Shown here piece after piece: positions 25,733 to 33,280 of a stretch of DNA of 64,000 nucleotides. The stretch comes from Listeria ivanovii subsp. ivanovii (GTDB lineage Bacteria > Bacillota > Bacilli > Lactobacillales > Listeriaceae). Below the pieces are notes generated by a model. It was not told the DNA's origin. It was given only the letters and a program-made list of their open reading frames with translations, and ran no database searches. A program made the translations under genes and the position numbers. The DNA is taken from assembly GCF_900187025.1 (NCBI RefSeq), contig NZ_LT906478.1, forward strand, positions 914,001 through 978,000, written 5' to 3'. Each line of letters starts with the position of its first letter. The stretch's first letter is position 1.

Positions 25733-26418
25733 TTTTTTGCTCCATTCTTTGTAGCAACTTGTTGGAAGTAGGTAATATATTCCGTTACTTCATGTGCTGC
25801 ACTTTCCTTATTTCGTTCTGTTATAGCTGCTATAAGTGCCGTATGACCATGATGTTTATTTTCGCTCGGATTAATCTCTGTAGTACTCGTAATCGAAAAC
25901 TGGATATCTTCCAAAATATTTGCATACATATCAAGTAGTAATTTATTATGAGCTGCTTTTACAATCGCTAAATGTAAAGAAGCATCAGCTGTTACAAACA
26001 TAGAGAGATCTTTTTTAGTGCTTGCATCTAGGCAGAGTTGCATAAATTTGTTCATCTCTTGTAAATCGTGTTCTGTACGACGTGTGCAGGCTAAAATAAC
26101 AGCCTCTCGATCAAGCGCATGCCTGATTTCCAGTATTTCTTGCACAGAAGATTCCTGCATACGTTTTTGCAAAATGGCCTTAAGTTCACTATCATTCCTG
26201 ACGAAAGTGCCATCGCCTTGTTTGGTTTCCAGTAGTCCAATATGAGCAAGGGCGCGAATAGCTTCACGAAGCGTATTTCGACTAACACCAAATTGAGACA
26301 TTAAATCAGCTTCTTTAGGAATACGTTCGCCAATTTCCCATGTCCCATTGGTAATTTCGCCTTTAATTTGCTCATAAACTTGTTCAGCAAGCGATTTTCG
26401 TTCTAATTTTTCTACCAT
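25729..26418 (-). CDS. GntR-family regulator, FadR/VanR subgroup
   Basis: 229 residues from ATG at 26418, ten bases after AAGGG; longer in-frame versions run through the promoter. The winged helix is at about 10-75 (GERIPKEADLMSQFGVSRNTLREAIRALAHIGLLETKQGDGTFV). The C-terminal all-helical FCD domain has DREAVILACTRRTEHDL and metal-ligand-like DASLHLAIVKAAHN and HTALIAAI with conserved Asp/His. Likely senses a carboxylate through a bound metal. It is upstream of the MFS gene and next to the palindrome at 26459-26483. Confidence 0.9.
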   Translation of the reverse strand: MVEKLERKSLAEQVYEQIKGEITNGTWEIGERIPKEADLMSQFGVSRNTLREAIRALAHIGLLETKQGDGTFVRNDSELKAILQKRMQESSVQEILEIRHALDREAVILACTRRTEHDLQEMNKFMQLCLDASTKKDLSMFVTADASLHLAIVKAAHNKLLLDMYANILEDIQFSITSTTEINPSENKHHGHTALIAAITERNKESAAHEVTEYITYFQQVATKNGAKK

Positions 26419-26458
26419 ATTTTCCATTCCCTTCAAAGGTAGGATGATTGGTTTTATT

Positions 26459-26483
26459 TTACAAACAATTAGTGTTTTTGTAA
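26459..26483. promoter_or_regulatory. Inverted repeat in the GntR/AI-2E divergent region
   Basis: TTACAAA (26459-26465), 11 bases, TTTGTAA (26477-26483). It is placed between the GntR start and the divergent AI-2E gene, whose -35 (TTTGTA region) and -10 TATGAT follow. A GntR operator serving both directions is plausible; FCD-GntR sites usually have shorter spacing, so this is tentative. Confidence 0.4.
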
Positions 26484-26536
26484 ACCTTATTTTTTGAATT
26501 ATGATAGAATAGAGAAAGAAAAGGGCTGGTGAGAAG

Positions 26537-27583
26537 ATGAATTGGTTAGAAAGATTAAAAGAGAATAACACGGCAAGGCGGGTGTTAGTGTTTGTCCTGA
26601 TTGGGATTGTGCTCTATTTACTAAGAAGCATGATTGATTTAATATTGTTAACATTTATTTTTGCTTTTTTAGTTACTCGATTAGAGAATGTTATTTTAAA
26701 AAGAGTTCGAATACCGAGAAAGTTAATCGTGATTGTCTTGTACACACTAGTCGCGGTATTTTTATATATCGCTATCGTGCATTTTTTACCAATACTAATA
26801 GACCAAATCTCTCAGTTAGTGAATTCATTAGTAAAAATCTATAATAACCCAAGTGATAATACAGTTGTAAAATGGGTTGTTGGATTTTTGAAAGAATCCA
26901 ATATTCAAAAGTACTTACAAACTGGAGTTGATTTTATCATTGCCTCGCTTTCGGGGATTGGTTCCGTTGGCTTATCTTTCTTTTTAGCACTAATTCTTAG
27001 TTTGTTTTTCTCACTCGAAAAAGAACGGGTTACTTCTTTTACAGGTCAATTTTTAACGAGTAAAGTTGGATTTATTTTCAAAGAAGCTGCTTTTTTTGGA
27101 AAGAAATTTGTTGCAACTTTTGGTGTTGTACTAGAGGCTCAATTGATGATTGCCCTCGTAAATACGATTATTACAACGATTGCGTTATATTTAATGGATT
27201 TCCCGCAATTACTTAGTTTGTCGATAATGGTCTTTGTGTTAGGGTTGATTCCAGTAGCAGGGGTAATTATTTCCTGTGTGCCCCTTGTACTCATTGCATA
27301 TACAGTTGGCGGATTCCAAGATGTATTTTATATTCTTCTAACAGTCGTTATTGTCCATGCAATCGAAACGTATATTTTAAATCCAAAGTTAATGTCATCA
27401 AAAACAAACCTGCCTGTTTTCTATACCTTTATTGTTTTGATTTTTTCGGAAACATTTTTCGGTGTATGGGGACTGATTGTTGGGATTCCAGTATTTGTAT
27501 TCTTACTAGATATTTTGGATGTGAGAAATGCAGAAGATAAAGAAAAACGAACGATATTTGGACGTAAGAAAAAAGTAGATTAA
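26537..27583 (+). CDS. AI-2E family (YtvI/PerM) permease
   Basis: 348 residues with about eight membrane helices. The central LVNTIITTIALYLMDFPQLLSLSIMVFVLGLIPVAGVI and VVIVHAIETYILNPKLMSSKTNLPVFYTF are diagnostic for this family. Family members are linked variously to sodium/proton exchange and signal export; the transport role is not known here. ATG 26537 follows AAAGGGCTGGTG. It is divergent from the GntR/MFS pair and separated from the downstream lipase by a terminator covering both stop codons. Confidence 0.88.
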   Translation: MNWLERLKENNTARRVLVFVLIGIVLYLLRSMIDLILLTFIFAFLVTRLENVILKRVRIPRKLIVIVLYTLVAVFLYIAIVHFLPILIDQISQLVNSLVKIYNNPSDNTVVKWVVGFLKESNIQKYLQTGVDFIIASLSGIGSVGLSFFLALILSLFFSLEKERVTSFTGQFLTSKVGFIFKEAAFFGKKFVATFGVVLEAQLMIALVNTIITTIALYLMDFPQLLSLSIMVFVLGLIPVAGVIISCVPLVLIAYTVGGFQDVFYILLTVVIVHAIETYILNPKLMSSKTNLPVFYTFIVLIFSETFFGVWGLIVGIPVFVFLLDILDVRNAEDKEKRTIFGRKKKVD

Positions 27584-27605
27584 GCGCATGCTTAGTCTAC
27601 TTTTT
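27574..27605. terminator. Bidirectional terminator overlapping two stop codons
   Basis: AGTAGA-TTAAGC (27574-27585) pairs with GCTTA-G-TCTACT (27590-27601), A4 left and T5 right. The converging genes end at 27583 and 27592, inside the hairpin. Confidence 0.8.
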
Positions 27606-28503
27606 CTGTTTCCCATAAAAAATTTGCTACTTTTGTATCGACATCATTATTTTCATGGAGCTTGCTATGTGCAGCATTTTTACCAGTAAAAATTTTTTCC
27701 TCGTAACTTGCTACTTGGTTTTCAAAAATAAATTTACCTGAAAGGGCGCTAGCAACAGAAACACTTCCATCACTTTTAGTACCATCCAATGTGTCGCCAG
27801 CTATATTTAATACTTGTAAATTAGAAGGGATATTTTGTTTGTTTTTCATGAATTCACTGTAGCGTTCAGAAGATTGTTTTGGTCCATCATCCGTTAAGTC
27901 ATAAGCTGTAACACCGTCGTCACCAATAACCAGGCCATTAAGTGGTGCACCGATTAAAACTAATTTTTCAAGAACTGGGTAAGTTTTGTCATTACCTATT
28001 TTTTCAATATAGTTTGTTAAGCTAACGCCACCCATGGAATGACCGAGCGCATTCACTTTTTCAATGTGATAATTATTTTTAAGTTCTTTCATAACATTTT
28101 CTATCCATAAAGTTTGGTTGACCATGGAACTTTTATTATCTTCAAAAATGACTTGAATGGTCGGATTATGGCTGAATTTATCATAAGTCCCAGTTGTAGA
28201 TACTTTACCATCAGCAGCCACAGTCATAACAAGTGATTTTGTTACGGAACCATCACTTGCAAAACGATCAATCATTCCTCCAAGTGAATTCGCTGTTCCT
28301 GAATACCCGTGAACAAAAAGCGTTGGAACTGCTATTTCTGATACAGGTTTCGTTTCTTTAGCAGTCGTATCTTTTTTCTTTGCTTCAGCAGTTCTTGTAT
28401 CGGTATTTATAGTTTTTTTAGTCGGTTCGAAGTGAAGGAAAATCACACCGAATCCTGTAATAATAACGGTAAGCAGCATAATGCTGATAATAAATTTTTT
28501 CAT
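27592..28503 (-). CDS. DUF915 alpha/beta hydrolase, membrane anchored (first of two paralogues)
   Basis: 303 residues from ATG at 28503 after AAGGAAG; ATG 28506 is also possible. An N-terminal helix (about 4-24) directs it outside or anchors it. The hydrolase core has PTLFVHGYSGTANS (oxyanion region), the nucleophile elbow NALGHSMGGVS, and late Asp and His (LDGTKSDGSV, AAHSKLHENNDV). DUF915 members are annotated as cell-surface lipases or esterases. It is adjacent to a close paralogue upstream at 28523, with 19 bases between them. Confidence 0.85.
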   Translation of the reverse strand: MKKFIISIMLLTVIITGFGVIFLHFEPTKKTINTDTRTAEAKKKDTTAKETKPVSEIAVPTLFVHGYSGTANSLGGMIDRFASDGSVTKSLVMTVAADGKVSTTGTYDKFSHNPTIQVIFEDNKSSMVNQTLWIENVMKELKNNYHIEKVNALGHSMGGVSLTNYIEKIGNDKTYPVLEKLVLIGAPLNGLVIGDDGVTAYDLTDDGPKQSSERYSEFMKNKQNIPSNLQVLNIAGDTLDGTKSDGSVSVASALSGKFIFENQVASYEEKIFTGKNAAHSKLHENNDVDTKVANFLWETEKVD

Positions 28504-28522
28504 CATAAACTTCCTTTAACTT

Positions 28523-29344
28523 TTATTTCTGTCCCCATAAAAAATCGCCTACATATTTATCTACAACCGTTGATTCATGCATGCTACTGTGGGTTGCTTG
28601 GGGACCTTTAATCACATGAGTAATCACTTTTTGGTGGGTAAATAATTTTTGCCCATATAACACACTGTCTAATTTTACTTCACCGTCACTATTCGAACCA
28701 TCTTCCAAGTTACCGCCAATAATCATAATTTCCGTATTTGTTGGTAAAACTTTGGCCATTTTTTCAGCGAATTTTGCATGAACATTATTAGCATTTTTAA
28801 TATCTACTTGTTGATCACCGTTAACATACTCTTCTGGATAAAATGGTACGGCTAGAAAAACAATTTTATTTACTTGCGGATAGGATTTATTTTTCTCATA
28901 ACTTGCTAAGTAGGCAACCCAAGCACCACCGCCCATTGAGTGCCCGACTGCATTAAACTTTTTGATCCCGTAGTTTTGTTGTAAATAGGACATGACTTTT
29001 TTTGTCCACATCGATTGTTGAGGCAAAGTGGCACGATTATCCTCAAAGACAATATTTATAAGCGGGTTTTTAGCTGATTTATCATAAGTTCCTGTAGTAG
29101 AAATATTGCCATCTGGACTCACATTTACCGTTAATGTTTCAGTGCCCCAGTCATATTTTTGATCTAAGCGCCGTATCATTCCGTGAAGTGAGCGGTCTGT
29201 TCCTCGGTAACCATGAATAAAAATGGTTGGAATGGAATCATTCGCTGCTTTTGGATAAGAAGTATTGATAGTGAGTAGTATGAATATTGCTCCAACTAAA
29301 CAGCCTAATGGTAAGATAATGGAGAAGAACACACGCTTTAGCAT
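28523..29344 (-). CDS. DUF915 alpha/beta hydrolase, membrane anchored (second paralogue)
   Basis: 273 residues. Built like its neighbour but with a shorter linker after the N-terminal helix (about 7-26). Motifs are PTIFIHGYRGTDRS, the nucleophile elbow NAVGHSMGGGA and the His loop ATHSSMHESTVV. The shared segments TGTYDKSAKNPLINIVFEDNR against TGTYDKFSHNPTIQVIFEDNK show they arose by tandem duplication. Probable extracytoplasmic esterase or lipase; the substrate is unknown. It is first in the two-gene operon. Confidence 0.85.
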   Translation of the reverse strand: MLKRVFFSIILPLGCLVGAIFILLTINTSYPKAANDSIPTIFIHGYRGTDRSLHGMIRRLDQKYDWGTETLTVNVSPDGNISTTGTYDKSAKNPLINIVFEDNRATLPQQSMWTKKVMSYLQQNYGIKKFNAVGHSMGGGAWVAYLASYEKNKSYPQVNKIVFLAVPFYPEEYVNGDQQVDIKNANNVHAKFAEKMAKVLPTNTEIMIIGGNLEDGSNSDGEVKLDSVLYGQKLFTHQKVITHVIKGPQATHSSMHESTVVDKYVGDFLWGQK

Positions 29345-29500
29345 TATTTTACGCTCCTTTATATTTCGTTATGAACAAATTATACATTTTTTTGGTTGAA
29401 AACGCACGACTGGTCTTCTTTATCAAGGAAATTAAAGGTTTATTCTCATGAAAACATATAGTATACTGGAAAAATAAGTAAAGAAACGGGGGTATATAAA

Positions 29501-29959
29501 ATGATTAAACGAACAGGTGAAATAGTACTCGCTATTATCGGTCTTGTTTTTAGTGTATTAATGCAAGCAGCTATTGCTACTATAGGTTTTTTAATGGTAA
29601 ATGGTTCTAACGCCAAAGATGGATTAACTACGTATTATAATAATTACTACCAAACAATGACAGAATGGGAAATCCCCAAAAATGATATTCCCGATGCTGA
29701 CCGGGTTTTGGATTTTGTACATACATTGTCTTGGGTAGCTTTGTCAGGTGGGATAATTACTTTAGCACTTGGTATTGCTGGCATTTTCTACATTATTAAT
29801 AATAAAAAACCAGTATTTTCTGGATTTGCATTTTTAGCAGCGGGAATTGTAACATTGGTCTCAACCATATTGATTGGTTTTTTCCCAGCACTGCTATTGG
29901 TGATTGCCGCAATGCTTTGTTTTATCCGTAAACCAAAGAATAGCTTTTCGGGATTTTAA
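29501..29959 (+). CDS. DUF4064 membrane protein
   Basis: 152 residues, four helices (about 8-31, 74-97, 103-122, 125-145) with an extracytoplasmic loop after the first (YYNNYYQTMTEWEI). The start IKRTGEIVLAIIGLVFS and the end PKNSFSGF fit DUF4064. The ribosome site is ACGGGGG. No function is known for this family. It is monocistronic, closed by a terminator that overlaps the sigma-B promoter of the next gene. Confidence 0.8.
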   Translation: MIKRTGEIVLAIIGLVFSVLMQAAIATIGFLMVNGSNAKDGLTTYYNNYYQTMTEWEIPKNDIPDADRVLDFVHTLSWVALSGGIITLALGIAGIFYIINNKKPVFSGFAFLAAGIVTLVSTILIGFFPALLLVIAAMLCFIRKPKNSFSGF

Positions 29960-29963
29960 ATGG

Positions 29964-29995
29964 AAAGGAGTTTGGGTTGTTCAAGCTCCTTTTTG
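29964..29995 (+). terminator. Terminator of the DUF4064 gene
   Basis: AAAGGAG (29964-29970) pairs with CTCCTTT (29986-29992), followed by T-rich TTGTTTT. Confidence 0.7.
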
Positions 29996-30020
29996 TTTTA
30001 TCTTCCTTTTTTTAGGGAAT
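29995..30020 (+). promoter_or_regulatory. Sigma-B promoter before the 74-residue protein
   Basis: GTTTTA (29995-30000), 14-base spacer, GGGAAT (30015-30020), 32 bases before the GTG start. A strong match to the sigma-B consensus. Confidence 0.78.
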
Positions 30021-30052
30021 AAAATAGTGGATTTCAAGAGGAGGTTGATAGT

Positions 30053-30277
30053 GTGAAAAATAAAGTTGGTATTATTGCTGGAACAATTGCTGGTGTCGTA
30101 ACTTGCGTAGCGATTTATGTGGTGAAAAAACAACAGCCACCTACTCCCTTTGATGAGGTAAATGATATTCGAACACGTTACGATGATGCAAATGCTTCGG
30201 AAACAGAATTAGAAGAAGCTAATATGGTTTCAGAAGGCGCGGTTTCGTCCATCCAATACGAAGAAAAGATTAAATAG
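30053..30277 (+). CDS. Small membrane-anchored stress protein (lmo0953-like)
   Basis: 74 residues from GTG 30053 after AAGAGGAGG. One N-terminal helix (about 4-22) is followed by KKQQPPTPFDEVNDIRTRYDDANASETELEEANM, an acidic, probably disordered tail. The layout recalls YtxH-like stress proteins but the family is not recognised. The sigma-B promoter upstream argues for a general stress role. A terminator follows, so it is separate from the LiaI/LiaH-like genes. Confidence 0.75.
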   Translation: MKNKVGIIAGTIAGVVTCVAIYVVKKQQPPTPFDEVNDIRTRYDDANASETELEEANMVSEGAVSSIQYEEKIK

Positions 30278-30282
30278 GTCTT

Positions 30283-30328
30283 AAAGCAGTTTATTTCTTA
30301 GCTTTTGCGAGAAACAAACTGCTTTTTC
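30283..30328 (+). terminator. Terminator of the 74-residue protein gene
   Basis: AAAGCAGTTT (30283-30292) pairs perfectly with AAACTGCTTT (30316-30325), then TT. Confidence 0.85.
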
Positions 30329-30428
30329 CTTGGAATTCTTCCTTATTTTAGGCAAAATATGTTATCCTTTAGTTAGATAATAGGACTCAAGTTGTAGGTG
30401 AATTTCCTTCTACGGTGGGTTCTTCAAG

Positions 30429-30457
30429 TTGATACATAGGGTTATGATAGGTACAGT
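30429..30457 (+). promoter_or_regulatory. Candidate promoter of the LiaI/LiaH-like genes
   Basis: TTGATA (30429-30434), 17-base spacer, TACAGT (30452-30457). The -10 is weak, as expected for an activated promoter. Upstream, ACTCAAGT at 30385-30392 resembles the ACTNNAGT core bound by LiaR/VraR regulators. Confidence 0.4.
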
Positions 30458-30507
30458 AATAAAAGAATAATAAATTAGCTACACATGGAAGTAAGGAGGT
30501 AGACGTA

Positions 30508-30822
30508 TTGAGAGCAATATTGATTGGCGTATTAATAGTTTTACTGATTGGATTGATACTTACCGTACTATGGCCAGCAATTATGGCTGCTATTGGTGCA
30601 GTACTTGGCTTTTGGTCTTTGAAGAAACTTCTCGAAGCAAGATCTTTAGGAGAAAAAATTATTTACGGTATTTTAATTGGCGTTGGTGCCTTAATCATTC
30701 TAGCTAACTTAAAAGGAATTTTAGTTGTCGCAATCATTGGAGCAATTATTTACTTCCTAACTAGAAATAAAAATAAACCTAGAAAAAATGATGATGTATT
30801 TGATTACCCATACAATAAATAA
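30508..30822 (+). CDS. LiaI-like small membrane protein
   Basis: 104 residues from TTG 30508 after AAGGAGG. Three hydrophobic segments (about 3-40, 52-67, 71-86) end in a charged tail (RNKNKPRKNDDVFDY). With a PspA/LiaH-like coiled-coil gene 15 bases downstream, this is the arrangement of B. subtilis liaI-liaH, in which LiaI anchors LiaH to the membrane during envelope stress. Similarity is in layout more than in sequence. LiaR-controlled in Listeria, from memory. Confidence 0.7.
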   Translation: MRAILIGVLIVLLIGLILTVLWPAIMAAIGAVLGFWSLKKLLEARSLGEKIIYGILIGVGALIILANLKGILVVAIIGAIIYFLTRNKNKPRKNDDVFDYPYNK

Positions 30823-30837
30823 TTGGAGGAGAAAAAA

Positions 30838-31686
30838 ATGGCAAACCTTTTTGAAAAAATGAAACAATGGAATAAAGAAGTCAGTGAAAAAATTGAGAAA
30901 CGTGAAGAAAAACGTCGTAATTCAGTAAGTTACTATATGGATAAAACCAAACAAGAAATGAAAGATGCAGAACGTATGGTGGAAAAACAACGTGAATTAA
31001 AATCTCTTTTCTATAAAGAATATAAAGAAATGGAAGTTTATGTTGAAAAACGCCGTCACCAAGCTAACATTGCGAAAGAAGCTGGTGAAACAAAACTTGC
31101 TGATTTTGCTTTAGAAGAAGTGGCGCAATATGAAGAACAACTACAAGCAACCAAAGCTCACTACGAACAAGCATCTGAACAACTTGAAAAACTAGAACTT
31201 CGTATGCACGAAATGAGATTAAAATGGAAAAATCTTAAAACACAACATTTAGCTGAAATGGCTGAAAAGAATGCCACTGAAACTTCCGAAAAAATGGATA
31301 AAGTTATCCATGATATGAGCTGGGGTAGTGTGAGTGATTACCATGAAGCACAAAAACAACGCGACTTAGCAGAAGAGGCCGAGAAAAAAGCAGACATGAG
31401 TAAAGAACTCTCCCAATCATTTGACGATTTAATGGATGAATTAGAAAAGAAAACGAAGAAAAGTAAAGAAGTTATCAAAGATAAAGCGCAAAACTTTACT
31501 ACAATGGTAGATGAAATTATTGAACGTGAAAAACAAAATTTCAAAAAAACAGAAAGAGCCTCTATGGAAGATCAATTGAATGAACTTGAAAAAGAAGCAG
31601 CAAAAGAAGAACCTAAAAAAGAAGAAAAAGAAGTGCTTATCCCAGAATTAGAAAAGAAAGACGAAACGAAAGAAGACGATAAGTAA
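30838..31686 (+). CDS. PspA/LiaH-like coiled-coil protein
   Basis: 282 residues from ATG 30838, eight bases after TTGGAGG; the upstream TTG overlaps that site. Nearly all the chain is a charged coiled coil (LFEKMKQWNKEVSEKIEKREEKRR at the start, long heptads to about residue 240), with a Lys/Glu-rich tail. It resembles the PspA/IM30 proteins that coat and protect a damaged membrane. Membrane contact would be through LiaI encoded just upstream. A longer acidic C-terminus than B. subtilis LiaH is notable. Confidence 0.75.
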   Translation: MANLFEKMKQWNKEVSEKIEKREEKRRNSVSYYMDKTKQEMKDAERMVEKQRELKSLFYKEYKEMEVYVEKRRHQANIAKEAGETKLADFALEEVAQYEEQLQATKAHYEQASEQLEKLELRMHEMRLKWKNLKTQHLAEMAEKNATETSEKMDKVIHDMSWGSVSDYHEAQKQRDLAEEAEKKADMSKELSQSFDDLMDELEKKTKKSKEVIKDKAQNFTTMVDEIIEREKQNFKKTERASMEDQLNELEKEAAKEEPKKEEKEVLIPELEKKDETKEDDK

Positions 31687-31714
31687 AAAAGGCACAGAAC
31701 GAAAGCTCTGTACC
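31685..31714 (-). terminator. Minus-strand terminator after the HxlR gene
   Basis: GGCACAGA (31691-31698) pairs with TCTGTACC (31707-31714); on the minus strand it is followed by T6. It serves the HxlR gene ending at 31758. Confidence 0.7.
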
Positions 31715-31721
31715 TCGGACT

Positions 31722-31759
31722 GTAAGTGAAATGAGAAATCATTTTGCTTACATTTTTTT
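31722..31759 (+). terminator. Plus-strand terminator after the LiaH-like gene
   Basis: GTAAGTGAAATGA (31722-31734) pairs with TCATTTTGCTTAC (31739-31751) with two mismatches, GAAA loop, then ATTTTTTTA. Confidence 0.8.
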
Positions 31760-32096
31760 ATTCTGCTGTAGCTTTATTTTTGCGCATGGTATGATTTGTT
31801 CCCCAATCATGCATTGCAGTTAGAATTGGTTCCAAGCTTTTACCGTATTCTGAAATAGAATATTCCACTTTTGGAGGAACTTCTGGATAGACTTTGCGAA
31901 TGATTATATCCTCTTTTTCCAGTTCGCGTAATTGATTGGTTAACATTTTTTGCGTAATACCAGGAACACGACGTTTTAATTCACTAAATCGCTTCGTTCC
32001 GTCTTGTAGTAAAATGAGTAAAATAATCGGTTTCCATTTACCCACAATGATTCCAAGTGCATCATCCACACGGCATAATTCTGGTTTTAATTCCAA
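31758..32096 (-). CDS. HxlR-family transcription regulator with N-terminal cysteine
   Basis: 112 residues. A winged helix (about 15-95) carries IIVGKWKPIILLILLQDGTKRFSELKRRVPGITQKMLTNQLRELE, the HxlR signature. Its only cysteine is Cys8, in ELCRVDDALG, the position of the redox-sensing Cys in YodB, CatR and HypR. Those repressors respond to quinones or diamide by cysteine modification. It is divergent from a luciferase-like monooxygenase and flavin reductase and probably represses them. Cysteine sensing is inferred from position. Confidence 0.9.
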   Translation of the reverse strand: MELKPELCRVDDALGIIVGKWKPIILLILLQDGTKRFSELKRRVPGITQKMLTNQLRELEKEDIIIRKVYPEVPPKVEYSISEYGKSLEPILTAMHDWGTNHTMRKNKATAE

Positions 32097-32120
32097 TCTT
32101 ATCCCTCCATGGTATCTTTT

Positions 32121-32151
32121 AGTATACTATACCACTATTAAGTAAGTACTT
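32121..32151. promoter_or_regulatory. Two short palindromes, probable HxlR operator
   Basis: AGTATACT (32121-32128) and AAGTACTT (32144-32151) are perfect 8-base palindromes 23 bases apart centre to centre, in the gap between the divergent hxlR and monooxygenase genes. HxlR proteins bind sites of AGTA/TACT type as dimers. Confidence 0.5.
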
Positions 32152-32209
32152 CCAATAAGAACTGTTTCGATTTATACTTAGAACAACAAGTACGAAAGGG
32201 TGGATGACA

Positions 32210-33265
32210 ATGAATAATTATCGTATAAATGATAAAAATGGCATGGAATTTGGTTTGTATACTCTTGGCGATCATATGCCAAACCCGCAGACAGGAGAAA
32301 GAATTTCGGCACAGCAACGTTTAAAAGAAATTATCGAAACCGCAACTTTGGCAGAACAAGCAGGAATTGATTTTTATAGCGTTGGGGAAAGCCATCAAGA
32401 ATATTTCGTAACGCAAGCTCATGCAGTTGTTCTGGCAGCAATCGCACAAGCAACAGAAAAAATAAAAGTGGCTAGTTCCGCCACTATCCTTAGCACATCA
32501 GATCCAGTACGTGTTTTTGAAAACTTCGCCACACTAGATTTAATTTCCAATGGACGGGCGGAATTGATTGCAGGGCGTGCATCTCGAATTGGTTTGTTTG
32601 ATTTACTGGGTTATGACTTGCAAGATTATGAAGCACTTTTTGAAGAAAAATTTGATTTATTACTACAAATCAGTAGACAAGAACGAGTTAATTGGCATGG
32701 GAAGTTTCGTGCGCCGCTTAATGATGCGCAAATTTTACCTCGTCCATTAAATAGTTCTATGCCAATTTGGCGGGCTGTTGGTGGACCGCCAGCGAGCGCT
32801 ATTAAGGCTGGTATTGCAGGTGTTCCAATGTCAATCGCTACCCTTGGTGGCCCAGCAAGTATTTTTAAACGCTCAATTGATGCTTACCGAGAGGCAGCGA
32901 ATCGAAGTGGTTATGATGCAAGTGAGCTTCCAGTTGCAGTTACAGGTTTATTCTATGTGGCTGAAACAACTCAGCTTGCACAACGAGAAGTTTATCCTCA
33001 TATTAATGAAGGCATGAAACTAAGCAATGGTTCTGGGTTTCCAAAGCAAACCTTCGCACAAGGAGCTAGTGTGAAAGATGTCTTAAACGTTGGGAGTCCG
33101 CAACAAATCATTGAAAAAATTCTTTATCAACATGAACTTTTCGGACATCAACGTTATATGGCTCAACTTGATTTTGGTGGCGTTCCTTTTCATAAAATAA
33201 TGGAAAATATCGAACTAATAGGAAATGAAATTCTTCCTGCAGTAAAAAAATATACAGCTAAATAA
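32210..33265 (+). CDS. LLM-class flavin-dependent monooxygenase
   Basis: 351 residues from ATG 32210, nine bases after AAAGGG; ATG 32204 is also possible. Bacterial luciferase-like TIM barrel: MEFGLYTLGDHMPNP start, AGIDFYSVGESHQEYFVTQAHAVVLAAIAQ, ASSATILSTSDPVRVFENFATLDLISNGRAELIAGRAS, and PIWRAVGGPPASA. The enzyme would use reduced FMN and oxygen on an unknown organic substrate. The FMN reductase 15 bases downstream likely supplies the flavin. HxlR control suggests electrophile or aldehyde/quinone detoxification. Confidence 0.9.
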   Translation: MNNYRINDKNGMEFGLYTLGDHMPNPQTGERISAQQRLKEIIETATLAEQAGIDFYSVGESHQEYFVTQAHAVVLAAIAQATEKIKVASSATILSTSDPVRVFENFATLDLISNGRAELIAGRASRIGLFDLLGYDLQDYEALFEEKFDLLLQISRQERVNWHGKFRAPLNDAQILPRPLNSSMPIWRAVGGPPASAIKAGIAGVPMSIATLGGPASIFKRSIDAYREAANRSGYDASELPVAVTGLFYVAETTQLAQREVYPHINEGMKLSNGSGFPKQTFAQGASVKDVLNVGSPQQIIEKILYQHELFGHQRYMAQLDFGGVPFHKIMENIELIGNEILPAVKKYTAK

Positions 33266-33280
33266 TAGGAGGGCTAACTC

